Assembly: GCA_038204165.1 (NCBI GenBank)
Contig: JBBRDG010000004.1
Coordinates: forward strand, 21,443-85,442
Source: UBA9959 sp038204165
GTDB taxonomy: Bacteria; Elusimicrobiota; Elusimicrobia; Elusimicrobiales; UBA9959
Direction of reading: 5' to 3'
DNA: 64,000 nt
The translations under genes and the position numbers were made by a program. The notes under the pieces are model-generated. The model saw only the letters and a list, made by a program, of their open reading frames with translations, was not told the DNA's origin and made no database searches. Each line of letters begins with the position of its first letter. Position 1 is the first letter of the stretch. This document shows, piece after piece, positions 24,745 to 33,658 of the stretch.

Positions 24745-25086
24745 CTAATCTGCGAACTCCAGAATATCCCCCTCTTCCAGGCGGCCCTCGCAGCGGCCGG
24801 CCGGAAGTTCGAGTACGCCGCGGGCTCCTGAAACCCAGGGCGAAAACCGCCACGGCTTGAAATTGCGCAGGACCCTGATAACCTTAAGTTCCCTGTCCAG
24901 AAAAACCGCGTCTATCGGGAAACGCATAAAACACATATGGATCATGGCACAGGGCTCCAACCAGAGCCCGTCTTCGGCCCCGAGAGAGCGCCTTGGGATA
25001 AGCCCGAAAAGCCTGGTCGTGAAGGTGTCTGCCCGCCCGGCAGTGGAACTTACCGGCAGCCCCTTCGTATTGTTAAAGATTTTCAT
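24745..25086 (-). CDS. DUF192 family protein
   Basis: 113 residues, a compact beta-barrel domain. Family landmarks: TRLFGLIPRR, LWLEPCAMIHMCFMRFPIDAVFLD, and the end GVLELPAG. DUF192 proteins have no agreed function; many are exported, but this one lacks a signal peptide. It starts 24 nt after the subtilase stop and probably shares its transcript. ATG 25086 is preferred; a TTG at 25107 would add seven residues. Confidence 0.85.
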   Translation of the reverse strand: MKIFNNTKGLPVSSTAGRADTFTTRLFGLIPRRSLGAEDGLWLEPCAMIHMCFMRFPIDAVFLDRELKVIRVLRNFKPWRFSPWVSGARGVLELPAGRCEGRLEEGDILEFAD

Positions 25087-25110
25087 ATCGGCACCCGCCC
25101 CTCGCAAAAT

Positions 25111-26724
25111 TCAGCGTATTACGGCGAATCTGCCCGTAGCGAAATTCTTTTCCGTCTTGATCCTGAAAAAATAAATCCCGCTGGCTACCGGCGCGCCGGC
25201 GGCGTTGCGCCCGTCCCAGGCCAGGCCGTTTATTTTTTTAACTAGTTCCCCTTCAGAGGTATAGACCTTTACCTCGACTCCGGAGCCGGTGAGGTCCGCG
25301 GGGACGGTAAAGGTAAGCAGGCGCTGGGATTTGGGCCTGAACGGGTTCGGATAAGCTACGGCCTTAGTCGTACCGGGGAACAGCGTGGTCCCGGTAACGG
25401 CCAGGCGCATGGCCTTAAGAGCGTTGATACGCCCCCAACCGAAATCCCGGTCCGGACCCGGCACGCCCAGATCATCGGAGGAATTTTTCATAGTAGCGAA
25501 GACCTGCGCTCCCGTAAAAGAAGGTTTGGCCGACCAGATCAGCGCGGCCAGCCCGGCGGCCATAGGCGAAGAAAAAGAAGTGCCGGAAACGGAAGCATAG
25601 CTATTGAAAACATCGGTAGTGTATATTTCCAGGCCCGGAGCGGTTATACCGCTGCTTATCATTATGGAGTCAGTGTTGGAAAAATAAACAAGTTTATCCT
25701 GGGCGTCGGTAGCCCCCACGGCGTAAACCCCGGAGCAGTTCGCCGGAGAATCTATATAACCGTACCCCTCATTTCCCGCAGCCGCAAAAACCATCAACCC
25801 GGTGTTAACCGCGGCGGTTACCGCGCTATTCAGCCCGTCAGAACAAGAACCGAGAGCCGTCCCCAGGCTGATATTAATCACGACCTTGCCGGCCGCCGGG
25901 GTATCATGAAGCGTTATCGCATAATCTACGGCCTTGGAAATGGCGAGTTCGGTAGTGCCGCAGGTGTTCCCGTAATCGCTGCAGTCGTGGGAAGCCGAAC
26001 AGCAGGCCATATCGCAGTCGGAAGAAGAAAACACGTTAAGGGAAACAAGCTTCGCGCCCCAGGACATCCCGGCGATGCCGGCGGAATTATCCGAGGCGGC
26101 CCCGGCTACGCCGGCGGTCCTTGTGGCGTGGTTGCAGACCGGGGTAGACGGCTGGTTTACAGTTCCCGCGGCGCCATTCTGCGGGAAAGACATACTTGGG
26201 GCAATAAGCTTGCCGGACAGCTCCGGATGGGAACCGTCTATGCCGGTGTCGATAAAAGCGATAGTTGTAGTGCCGGGAGAGCCTGTCCCGTATTCCCAGG
26301 CGCCGAAGGCCTGGACCTGCGCCAAGGCGTACTGCCTTTCGACGTAAGTGTCGTTAGGGACTTTTTTAGGTCTGTAAACATTATTCGGTTCAGCCCACTC
26401 TACCGACGGCAGGCCTTTAAGCAGCGCCAACCCGGCCGCCACGCCCATCCCCTGCGGCAAGCCTACCGCCGACCAGTTAAACCGCTCAAAGGAGCTCAGG
26501 ACGCTGAACCCGGCCGCCCCCAGCGCCGAAATTGCGGCGGAGGAGGAAACCCCTGTCTTGAACCTTACAATGGCCGAACCGGCGGCCACCTCCTGATATG
26601 AACTCTTACCGGAGGCCGGAGAAAAGCGCGCCAGGCGCTCTATTTTAAGGGCAAAAACGGAGGAGGCCGGCAGCAGGCAGAGCGCCGCCGCAAGAACCAC
26701 CTTAGCCGTTTTAGTGGCGGGCAT
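25111..26724 (-). CDS. secreted subtilisin-like (S8) serine peptidase with C-terminal FlgD-like domain
   Basis: 537 residues. Signal peptide to about residue 25, then an inhibitor-I9-like propeptide (about 35-115), then the S8 domain. The Asp is in FIDTGIDG. The His segment reads CNHATRTAGVAG, where the usual His-Gly-Thr-His is changed to His-Ala-Thr-Arg, though the catalytic His remains. The oxyanion Asn is in AAAGNEG and the Ser in SGTSFSSPMAAG. A Cys-rich insertion (about 235-260) probably forms disulfides. The C-terminal 90 residues (AYPNPFRP to GIYFFRIK) are a FlgD-type Ig module used as an anchoring or sorting domain. The start overlaps the upstream stop (TAATG). Confidence 0.9.
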   Translation of the reverse strand: MPATKTAKVVLAAALCLLPASSVFALKIERLARFSPASGKSSYQEVAAGSAIVRFKTGVSSSAAISALGAAGFSVLSSFERFNWSAVGLPQGMGVAAGLALLKGLPSVEWAEPNNVYRPKKVPNDTYVERQYALAQVQAFGAWEYGTGSPGTTTIAFIDTGIDGSHPELSGKLIAPSMSFPQNGAAGTVNQPSTPVCNHATRTAGVAGAASDNSAGIAGMSWGAKLVSLNVFSSSDCDMACCSASHDCSDYGNTCGTTELAISKAVDYAITLHDTPAAGKVVINISLGTALGSCSDGLNSAVTAAVNTGLMVFAAAGNEGYGYIDSPANCSGVYAVGATDAQDKLVYFSNTDSIMISSGITAPGLEIYTTDVFNSYASVSGTSFSSPMAAGLAALIWSAKPSFTGAQVFATMKNSSDDLGVPGPDRDFGWGRINALKAMRLAVTGTTLFPGTTKAVAYPNPFRPKSQRLLTFTVPADLTGSGVEVKVYTSEGELVKKINGLAWDGRNAAGAPVASGIYFFRIKTEKNFATGRFAVIR

Positions 26725-27251
26725 TACTTGGTTGGTTTGGCCCAGGCGGCTATAACCGCTGACTCTACCGCGCCCTTGAAGGCCGCGTCCGGAAAAGTCA
26801 GGGAGTCCGGAAAAGCCACCCAGTAAGTCCCTGGTTCTTTAGCGGAAATCATCACGCCAGCCACGGCCAGCAGCTCGCCGTCGAAGGAGATCTCGGCGTT
26901 GGCGACACGCACTTTTGACTTGAGGGGCCGGAGCGCGGTAATCTTTATTTTCGGGGAGGCGGGCGCCTTGGCGGGCTTGGCGCAACGGGTTTTAAAGCAG
27001 GTTTCCAGCTTGCCATAAAGGCTCTTGGAAAGCAGTTTAACGTCGGAGTAGGTCTTGCCTTTATTCTCGGTCACGGGCATGATAACCGCGCCCTTCTCGA
27101 AGGTCACGCCTTTAACGGAAAACGCGGAGAAAGTGAACTCCCCGGAAAGAACGCCGTTGACGGAAGCCGTGCTTACCGCGGTTATCTCAAGCGCCGAAGC
27201 CGCGGCCTGAAAAGAAAGACAGAGCGCCAGAACCTCAATCAACTTTTTCAT
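26724..27251 (-). CDS. secreted protein with a SpoVG-like C-terminal domain
   Basis: 175 residues with a signal peptide (cut near ASALE). The first half (about 20-95) is unassigned, with two Cys in ETCFKTRCAK that could form a disulfide. The second half (about 103-170) has a pattern like SpoVG: a strand pair around AEISFDGELLAVAGVMISA, then WVAFPDS and a final helix AVESAVIAAW. SpoVG itself is a cytoplasmic RNA/DNA-binding protein, so an exported version would be unusual; the resemblance is by eye. The gene starts within the end of the HAD gene (17-nt overlap) and is coupled to the subtilase. Confidence 0.6.
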   Translation of the reverse strand: MKKLIEVLALCLSFQAAASALEITAVSTASVNGVLSGEFTFSAFSVKGVTFEKGAVIMPVTENKGKTYSDVKLLSKSLYGKLETCFKTRCAKPAKAPASPKIKITALRPLKSKVRVANAEISFDGELLAVAGVMISAKEPGTYWVAFPDSLTFPDAAFKGAVESAVIAAWAKPTK

Positions 27252-27924
27252 TTGCCCTCCTGATTATCCCCACTATGTCATAAATATCGTCCAGTTCGAA
27301 ATCCGCGCCCGAGACCTTGGTGTCGAACTCGTTGCCGTACTTGGCCCAGGCGGTCCGCATCCCCAAGGCCTTGGCGCCTTTGATATCGCGCTCGGCCCAG
27401 TCGCCTACCATGATGGAGGCCGCCGGTTCAACGTTCATCAGGCTGAGTATTTTCTGAAAGGGTTTTGGCGAAGGCTTTTTCTCGCCGGTATCCTCGAAAG
27501 TTACTACATGGTCGAAGTAGTGGTGTAGCCCAAGCCCCACAATGCGCATCCACACGCTGAGGCGCGGCGCGTCCGAAACCACGCCCATACGCACGCCGCT
27601 GCGGAGCAGGTCGGTAAGCGCCATTTTTACGTGCGGGTACAGGGTCATATGGCCCTCCTTCGCCCGTTTGTAGCCTATAATGCCCGCCGCCAGGATCTTG
27701 TAGTCTATCTGACCGAATTCCTTGGTGAGCACCTTATCGAAGATGTTCTGGTCCTCGATGCCTTCCGCCCAGTAGATAGTGAAGATCTTGTCCACCAGCT
27801 CCTGCTTCGGCATAGCCAGGCCCGCGTCGATCATGGCGTCGGCGGCCGCGTCCACCGCGGCGCGCTTCATGCGCATGAAGTCCATCAGCGTGTTATCAAT
27901 ATCCAGAATAACGGCTTTAATCAT
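27235..27924 (-). CDS. HAD-superfamily hydrolase
   Basis: 229 residues. The four HAD motifs are present: DIDNTLMDF (nucleophile Asp and acid Asp), VVSDA (Ser), KPSPKPF (Lys) and VGDWAERDIKGA (acidic pair). A helical cap domain sits between motifs I and II (about 15-95). It resembles the FCP1-like or YjjG-like small-molecule phosphatases; the substrate cannot be told. It starts 24 nt after efp and overlaps the next gene by 17 nt, so it belongs to this minus-strand operon. Confidence 0.88.
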   Translation of the reverse strand: MIKAVILDIDNTLMDFMRMKRAAVDAAADAMIDAGLAMPKQELVDKIFTIYWAEGIEDQNIFDKVLTKEFGQIDYKILAAGIIGYKRAKEGHMTLYPHVKMALTDLLRSGVRMGVVSDAPRLSVWMRIVGLGLHHYFDHVVTFEDTGEKKPSPKPFQKILSLMNVEPAASIMVGDWAERDIKGAKALGMRTAWAKYGNEFDTKVSGADFELDDIYDIVGIIRRANEKVD

Positions 27925-27948
27925 AAATTAAACTTCGGCTGCGCGGTT

Positions 27949-28524
27949 TTATTTTTTGGGTTCGGTAAAGCGCTCTACGTAGGACATGTTGCGGGTGTCC
28001 ACGCGCACCTTGTCCCCCACCTTTATGAACATCGGCACCTGGATTTCAAGCCCGGTGGACACCTTGGCCAGCTTCATCACGTTGGAAACGGTATTGCCGC
28101 GCACGCCGTCCACGGTCTCCACGACCTCCATCACCAGGTTGGCGGGCAGCCCGACGCTGAAGAAAACGCCGTTCAGGTAAAGTCCTTCCACCGGCATGTT
28201 CTCGGTCAGGAACTTCATAGTATCGACTAGCTTGTCCAGCGGCAGGCCGGCCTGTTCGTAGCTCTCGTCGTCCATAAAGTAGGCCATACCGCCGTCGGAG
28301 TAAACGTAGGTTTTGGGGCGCTTCTCTATCTGCACGTCCTTAAACTTGTCCTCGGGGCGGTAAGCGGTCTCTATGATGGAGCCGGTTTCCACGTTCTTGA
28401 GCTTAACGCGCACCACGGCGCGGGCCTGGGACTTCCGGTGGTGCTGGACGGTCATCACCTGTACGGTCTGGCCGTTCTCGTTTATGAACATTATGCCTTC
28501 TTTGAATTGTGTTGCGAGTATCAT
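27949..28524 (-). CDS. efp: translation elongation factor P
   Basis: 191 residues, three beta-barrels (KOW-like, OB, OB). EF-P relieves ribosome stalling at polyproline. Typical segments: VRVKLKNVETG, YVYSDGGMAYFMDDESYEQ, and the C-terminal VGDKVRVDTRNMSYVERF. The domain I loop that normally carries the modified Lys or Arg reads HHRKSQARAVV instead of PGKGGAFV or KSGRNAAVV. By alignment on AVV, the tip residue is Gln33, with Lys31 and Arg30 nearby. No EpmA, EpmB or EarP gene is in the window. ATG 28524 has AAGGAG upstream; the longer frame back to 28734 is only a shadow over htpX. Confidence 0.95.
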   Translation of the reverse strand: MILATQFKEGIMFINENGQTVQVMTVQHHRKSQARAVVRVKLKNVETGSIIETAYRPEDKFKDVQIEKRPKTYVYSDGGMAYFMDDESYEQAGLPLDKLVDTMKFLTENMPVEGLYLNGVFFSVGLPANLVMEVVETVDGVRGNTVSNVMKLAKVSTGLEIQVPMFIKVGDKVRVDTRNMSYVERFTEPKK

Positions 28525-28592
28525 GAGTGTCTCCTTGAGTTTATACTGAATCTTTCGTATTTCCGATAATCTGCGTTGAGCGCCACCCGGCG

Positions 28593-29639
28593 TTACACCT
28601 GCGGATGAACGGCCTGGTACGCCATCACCTTCAGCGCCAGGATGCGTTTCTCCATCGGCGGGTGCGTGGCCAGCAGGTCCGCCGCAAACCCCATCTTCTC
28701 TTCGATCTGGCTGCCGCGCGGGTCGGTTATGCACATATGTGCCACGCCGTTATTGATGGCGTTGGTGGGCATTACCGCAGCCCGGATCTTCTCGAGCGCC
28801 GCTACCAGCGCCAGCGGGTTGCGGGTCAGTTCCGAACCGCTGGCGTCGGCCAGGAATTCTCGCTGTCTGGAAACGGCCATAGCCAGCAGCCTTGAAATCA
28901 GGGGCGCCAGAATCACGAGTACGAGCCAGAGCGCGAAAAGAATCAGCGCCGCCCCGCCGCCCTTTTTGCCGGAGCTCCTTGAAGAGCTTCCGCCGGAAGA
29001 GGAGCCGCGGCCGCCGAAGCGCATGCTGCGCCCGGCGAAGTCGCTCAGCAGGGCTATCGCGCCGATCATGCCGGCCATCACGGTCATAAGGCGCATATCG
29101 TAATTGCGGATATGGCTCATCTCGTGGGCCACCACGCCCTGCAGCTCCTCACGGTTGAGCGACCGCAGCAGTCCGGCGGTGACTGCTATCACGGAATTGG
29201 CAGGGGTCGTGCCCGTTGCGAAAGCGTTAAGGTCCTGGTCGGGCACAACGTAGGCCGTCGGCGCCGGCAAGCCCGCTGCGGTGGCCATTTCTTCCACCAC
29301 GTTTAAAAATTGTTTTTCCTCAGGGTCGAGTGGGTCGGCGCGTCTGGCCATGGTGGAGCGCAGCACCATCCGGGGCCCGTTCAGCATGCTGTTGCCGGCG
29401 ATGCCCATGCCAATCAGCAGCGAGATAATAGTGCCTAAAGGTATCCTGGACGCGGCCGGGGAACTCTGCCTCTCGTAGTATCCGTTGGGATTATACGTAA
29501 CCTTGGGTTCGGTAAAAGGGCTGAAGTTAAGATAGAAATAATCGAACCCAAGGCCTATCACCAGAAAAAAAAGCACGAACACCAGCATAATAGCCGCCGT
29601 CAGGCGCCGGTTAGAGGACTGTTGTTCGTAAATATTCAT
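28593..29639 (-). CDS. htpX: membrane zinc metallopeptidase HtpX (M48)
   Basis: 348 residues. Two N-terminal TM helices (about 15-35 and 65-85), the zinc motif HEMSHIRN (about 170), a third TM after it, a Ser/Gly-rich linker, another TM region, and the third ligand Glu in REFLADASG. HtpX degrades damaged membrane proteins. The Gly/Ser-rich stretch GGRGSSSGGSSSRSSGKKGGG (about 205-227) is typical of the HtpX-type proteins paired with LemA. It begins 54 nt after the lemA stop, so the two form the familiar lemA-htpX pair. Confidence 0.94.
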   Translation of the reverse strand: MNIYEQQSSNRRLTAAIMLVFVLFFLVIGLGFDYFYLNFSPFTEPKVTYNPNGYYERQSSPAASRIPLGTIISLLIGMGIAGNSMLNGPRMVLRSTMARRADPLDPEEKQFLNVVEEMATAAGLPAPTAYVVPDQDLNAFATGTTPANSVIAVTAGLLRSLNREELQGVVAHEMSHIRNYDMRLMTVMAGMIGAIALLSDFAGRSMRFGGRGSSSGGSSSRSSGKKGGGAALILFALWLVLVILAPLISRLLAMAVSRQREFLADASGSELTRNPLALVAALEKIRAAVMPTNAINNGVAHMCITDPRGSQIEEKMGFAADLLATHPPMEKRILALKVMAYQAVHPQV

Positions 29640-29693
29640 TAAAAAAGAAACGCGGACAGGGACCGACTGCGTCCCTGCCCGCTTACGCGAAAC

Positions 29694-30257
29694 TTAGACC
29701 GTCAGGTTCACCTTGGGGGTTTCCCTGTCGGGGGAATCCGCCGGAAGTTCCCACAGCACAGACGGAGAGAAGCCCAGCATGGAGGCGAACAGGTTGGTCG
29801 GAAAAACCTGCTGCTGCGTGTTGAACTTGGTCACCACGTCGTTATAGAACTGGCGCGCGAAACCTATCTGGTTCTCGGTGTGGGTCAGCTCTTCCATCAG
29901 CGTCTTAACCGCCTCGATGGCCTTCAGGTTAGGGTAGTTCTCGGAGATAGCCATCAGCCTGCCCAGGGCCTGCGTGAGCATACCTTCCTTGGCCAGTATT
30001 TCGTTCATATTGCCGCCCTGCCCTGCGGAAACGGCCGCGGCGCGGGCCCGGATTACGCTCTCGAGGGTTTCTTTCTCAAACTTCATCTCGCCTTTTACCG
30101 ATTCCACCAGGTTGGGGATCAGGTCATGGCGGCGCTTAAGCTGCACGTCTATCTGGCGGAACGCGTTCGCCACCTGGTTGCGCAGCTGCACCAGCCCGTT
30201 GAACGTGAACACCACCCACGCGCCGATAACCAGCAGTACTATCGCTATTATGATCAT
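29694..30257 (-). CDS. lemA: LemA family protein
   Basis: 187 residues. One N-terminal TM helix (1-20), then a long-helix bundle: NGLVQLRNQVANAFRQIDVQLKRR is the family signature, followed by IPNLVESVKG and ENYPNLKA, and NDVVTKFNTQ near the end. LemA proteins have the helices outside the cytoplasm and are commonly encoded beside HtpX or TPM-domain proteins. Its function is not known, but the pairing suggests a role in membrane-protein quality control. The start has AGGAGG upstream. Confidence 0.93.
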   Translation of the reverse strand: MIIIAIVLLVIGAWVVFTFNGLVQLRNQVANAFRQIDVQLKRRHDLIPNLVESVKGEMKFEKETLESVIRARAAAVSAGQGGNMNEILAKEGMLTQALGRLMAISENYPNLKAIEAVKTLMEELTHTENQIGFARQFYNDVVTKFNTQQQVFPTNLFASMLGFSPSVLWELPADSPDRETPKVNLTV

Positions 30258-30305
30258 TTTTCCTCCTCAAAAACACCGTAGATTTCTAAGAGCTGAAGGC
30301 GGGCC

Positions 30306-31352
30306 TTACCGGCCCATCTTCGTAAGTATTTCGCAGCCGGTCTTCGTGACCAGCACGGAATCCTCTATGCGCACTCCGAACTTGCCGTGCAAGTAAATAC
30401 CGGGCTCTACTGTCACAGCCATTCCCGCTTTAAGTACTTCTTCAGACTTGGTGTTAAGAGTAGGCGCCTCGTGAATCTCAAGGCCCACGCCGTGGCCGGT
30501 GCCGTGGATGAAATACTGGCCGTAGCCGGCGTCGGCGATATGGCTGCGGCAGGCGGCGTCCACGTCGCGCGTCTTCACGCCGGCACGCACCTTGGCGAGT
30601 CCGGCCTTCTGCGCGGCGTCTACGATGGCGTACACTTTTTTAAATTCCGCGTCGGGCTTGCCGTGGAAATAAGTGCGGGTAATGTCGGAGCAGTAGTTGC
30701 CGTACACGCAGCCGTAATCTATCAGTACCGCCTCGTTGTTCCTGAGCTTGCGCTCGGAAGTCTCGTGGTGGGGCAGGGCTGAATCCGGGCCAAAACCTAT
30801 GATTAGATTGAAAGAAGGACCCTTGGCGCCCATGGCCTGCATAATGTCCTCCAGCTCGCGGTAAACGGACAGCTCGGTGCGGCCGGTCTTGATACGGGGC
30901 TTGATTAAGCCGAACGCCTTGGCGGCTATTCGGCAGGACTTGCGCAGGATCTCGACTTCTTCTCCTTCCTTGACGGTCCGGAGCGAGGAAGTGAGGCCCT
31001 TGTGTTCGGCGAAGCCGCATTTCTTCCAGAAATTACCGCGCAGATAGCTCTCGGTCTCCGGCTCGAACACAGCTTTCTTAAGGCCGAGTTCCTTCACCTT
31101 GGCGGCAGCCGCCTCCAACATATTGTCGGGCGAGGAGGCTTTCACGAAATTGACCTTGGAATTGAAATCTGCCAGCAGCATCTTGGGCATGAAAGCCCAG
31201 ACTCCGGTACGGGAAACCAGCATAAGGAGCCCATCCAGGTGGAAACCGGTCAGGAAACCTATCTCCAGCGTGCGGCTCAGCACAATGGCGTCCAGGCGGT
31301 TCTGCTTGAGCAGGTATTGCAGGTCTTTTATGCGTTTGGCGTGAATATTCAT
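30306..31352 (-). CDS. pepQ: M24 family aminopeptidase (Xaa-Pro type)
   Basis: 348 residues. An N-terminal creatinase-like domain (about 1-125) precedes the pita-bread domain. Metal ligands are all visible: Asp in LIDYGCVYGNYCSDITR (two Asp), His in HGTGHGVGLEIHE, Glu in VTVEPGIY, and Glu in GVRIEDSVLV. This architecture fits Xaa-Pro aminopeptidase or dipeptidase; the two cannot be told apart from sequence alone. Cytoplasmic, no signal peptide. It lies 103 nt after rsmA behind a hairpin at 31371-31402, so it may have its own promoter. Confidence 0.9.
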   Translation of the reverse strand: MNIHAKRIKDLQYLLKQNRLDAIVLSRTLEIGFLTGFHLDGLLMLVSRTGVWAFMPKMLLADFNSKVNFVKASSPDNMLEAAAAKVKELGLKKAVFEPETESYLRGNFWKKCGFAEHKGLTSSLRTVKEGEEVEILRKSCRIAAKAFGLIKPRIKTGRTELSVYRELEDIMQAMGAKGPSFNLIIGFGPDSALPHHETSERKLRNNEAVLIDYGCVYGNYCSDITRTYFHGKPDAEFKKVYAIVDAAQKAGLAKVRAGVKTRDVDAACRSHIADAGYGQYFIHGTGHGVGLEIHEAPTLNTKSEEVLKAGMAVTVEPGIYLHGKFGVRIEDSVLVTKTGCEILTKMGR

Positions 31353-31370
31353 GGTCTCCCCATAAACCGA

Positions 31371-31402
31371 AATAAGCCCCCGGCGAGAGCCGGAAGCTTA
31401 TT
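31371..31402 (-). terminator. hairpin between rsmA and the M24 peptidase gene
   Basis: AATAAGC and GCTTATT pair, with CCGGC/GCCGG inside and a GAGA tetraloop. On the minus strand it is followed only by TCGGTTT, so termination may be partial. Confidence 0.55.
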
Positions 31403-31454
31403 AATTATACTATTTTATATAGACAACTTCCCTGCGGAGCGCCTATGGCTGGAC

Positions 31455-32225
31455 TTATTTTTTTCCGCCTAGAATATCGGCCAGCACGGAAAAACCCTCC
31501 AGGGAGATCTCCTGAGCCCTGACGGTCGGTTTAAACCCGGCCTTTTCCACAGCGGCCGCGCCTACGGCTTTTTCCACGCCGCAAAGGGACAGGGAATTTA
31601 TCAGGGTCTTGCGGCGGTGGGCGAAAGCCTTCCGCACCAGCGCCCGGAAAGCGTCCTCGGCCGCTTTCTCCTGAAAGAACTTCTTCGGCTTGAAAGCTAC
31701 CACGGCGGAATCCACCGCTGGCACGGGCTTGAAACTGGCGGCCTTTATGCTCATGACCAGCGAAGCGGAGGAGCGCGAAGCGGCCAGCAGGGAAAGATAA
31801 CCGTAATCGTGATCGCCCGGCAAGGCCAGGATACGGCTGGCTACCTCTTTCTGAAACATAAAAACGGCCAGTTCGAAGCCGGGAAAAAACAGGGTTTTCT
31901 CAAGTATGGCGGTGGAACACTCGTAGGGCAGGTTGCCGATAAAGGCCGTACGGCCGGGACCGGCCACCGTGCCCAGGTCGGTCTCGAGAAAGTCGCTGTT
32001 CACTATCTCCAGTCCCGGGAACCTGGCATTCAGGGCCGGCACCAGGCGCGGGTCTATCTCCACAGCCTTCATGCGCTCCTTGTATTTCGGGTACAGGTAG
32101 GCGGTAAGAGCCCCGCCGCCTGGCCCTATCTCTACTACCCGGTCAAAAGTCCCGTCGTCGAGGCTTGCGGCTATAGCCGCGCAGAGGCTCTCGTCGGCTA
32201 GAAAAACCTGGCTGAATTTAGGCAT
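31455..32225 (-). CDS. rsmA: 16S rRNA dimethyladenosine transferase (KsgA)
   Basis: 256 residues. It dimethylates two adjacent adenosines in the 3' hairpin of 16S rRNA during small-subunit assembly. SAM-binding motif I is VVEIGPGGGALT, motif II VEIDPRL, and the catalytic motif IV NLPYECST. The N-terminus reads PKFSQVFLAD where relatives have the longer KKSLGQNFL stretch, a mild shortening. The C-terminal domain has RRKTLINSL. It follows murC by 47 nt. Confidence 0.93.
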   Translation of the reverse strand: MPKFSQVFLADESLCAAIAASLDDGTFDRVVEIGPGGGALTAYLYPKYKERMKAVEIDPRLVPALNARFPGLEIVNSDFLETDLGTVAGPGRTAFIGNLPYECSTAILEKTLFFPGFELAVFMFQKEVASRILALPGDHDYGYLSLLAASRSSASLVMSIKAASFKPVPAVDSAVVAFKPKKFFQEKAAEDAFRALVRKAFAHRRKTLINSLSLCGVEKAVGAAAVEKAGFKPTVRAQEISLEGFSVLADILGGKK

Positions 32226-32272
32226 AAAAGTAAGGGACCGAAGCTCTTACAAAGGATAAAACCGCGCGGCGG

Positions 32273-33658
32273 TCAGCAAAGGGTGGCCAGTTTAAGCTTG
32301 ATCTCCTCGCCGAGCTTCCAGACGTCACCCGCGCCAAGCGTCAAAAAAACGTCGCCGCGCCGGAGTTCCTTCATGGCCTCCAGCGCGCCGGGAAAAGCGG
32401 AAGCCGCCGAGCCGTTGCGGACCAGCTGACGCAGGACAAGGCCGGAATCCACGCCGGGCAGTGGTTTTTCCCCCGCCGCGTAGACCGGCGCCACGTAAAC
32501 GCGGTCGGCTGCCCCGAAGGCTTTGCCGAAATCGCGGTAGAGCAGGGCGGTGCGGCTATAGCGGTGCGGCTGAAAGAGCACCACCAGCCTGCGGCCCGCG
32601 AAAAGGCCGCGCGCGGCTTCGAGCGTGGCTTTCACTTCTGTGGGATGATGGCCGTAGTCGTCTACAAAATCCACGCCGCCGGCGGCGCCCAGCCTGTCCA
32701 TGCGCCTTTTAACGCCGGAGAAAGCCCAGAGCCCCCCGGCCAGTTTCCCAAAATCGAAGCCCAGGTAGCTGCCGGCCGCCAGCGCCAGCAGGGAGTTGCG
32801 CACGTTATGCGCCCCGCCGGTGCGGAGCCGCACCCTGCCCTTCTTTTTACCGCGGAAGAAAGCCGTGTAAGAGGAACCGGCGGACGAGAACGAAGCGTCG
32901 CGGGCGGTCCAGTCCGCCGTCCCGCCGAGACTGCAGGTGACGTGCGGCACTTTAAGGCCGGGAAGGATTTCCCTCACGCCCGGGTCGTCGGAGCAGAGCG
33001 CCGCCATGCCGTAAAAAGGCAGGCGCCCGAGATGCCGCTTAAAAGCCTCACGCAGGTTAGCCATGTTCCCGTAATGGTCGAGGTGGTCGGAATCGATATT
33101 GGTGACGCAGGCCACGAGCGGCGAAAAATAAAGGAATGAGCCGTCGGACTCGTCCGCTTCGGCAACCAGGTATTCGCTGCGGCCCAGCTTCAGGTTGGAG
33201 CCGGCCCCTTTCACTATGCCGCCGACCACCGCGGTAGCGTCTGCGCCGGCGGCTTCCAGCGCCGCGGCCGTCATGGAAGTAGTAGTGGTCTTGCCGTGCG
33301 TGCCGGCGATCGTAATGGTTTTTTTTCGCTCGGCGAGCTTGGAGAGCATCAGCGCGCGCTGCACCACGGGTATGCCGGAGTTCAGGGCCGCCGCCAGCTC
33401 GGGATTGTCAGGCTTTATCGCGGAGCTGACCACCACTACGTCCGGTGTTCCCAGCGCGCCGGCCGAGTGCCCCACCGTGATTCGCGCGCCTTCCCTGGCC
33501 AGGGCGGAGGTGATTTCCGAGCCTTTAACGTCGGAACCGGAAACCTTGTAGCCGAGGCCCAGCATCAGGCGCGCGATGCCGCTCATCCCTATGCCGCCGA
33601 TGCCTATGAAATGAGCTTTCTTTATTTCTTCCAGCGAGAAGTCTTCCGCGTAGTTCAT
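32273..33658 (-). CDS. murC: UDP-N-acetylmuramate-L-alanine ligase
   Basis: 461 residues. It adds L-Ala to UDP-MurNAc in peptidoglycan synthesis. UDP-binding GIGGIGMSGIA (about 18-28), ATP-binding AGTHGKTTTTS (about 120), EADESDGSF, the central NIDSDHLDHYG, and VDDYGHHPTEV (about 345) are all intact. The ATG overlaps the stop of the THEP1-like gene (TAATG). None of the usual neighbours (murB, murG, ddl, ftsQ) is here, so the division and cell-wall cluster is broken up in this genome. Confidence 0.97.
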   Translation of the reverse strand: MNYAEDFSLEEIKKAHFIGIGGIGMSGIARLMLGLGYKVSGSDVKGSEITSALAREGARITVGHSAGALGTPDVVVVSSAIKPDNPELAAALNSGIPVVQRALMLSKLAERKKTITIAGTHGKTTTTSMTAAALEAAGADATAVVGGIVKGAGSNLKLGRSEYLVAEADESDGSFLYFSPLVACVTNIDSDHLDHYGNMANLREAFKRHLGRLPFYGMAALCSDDPGVREILPGLKVPHVTCSLGGTADWTARDASFSSAGSSYTAFFRGKKKGRVRLRTGGAHNVRNSLLALAAGSYLGFDFGKLAGGLWAFSGVKRRMDRLGAAGGVDFVDDYGHHPTEVKATLEAARGLFAGRRLVVLFQPHRYSRTALLYRDFGKAFGAADRVYVAPVYAAGEKPLPGVDSGLVLRQLVRNGSAASAFPGALEAMKELRRGDVFLTLGAGDVWKLGEEIKLKLATLC

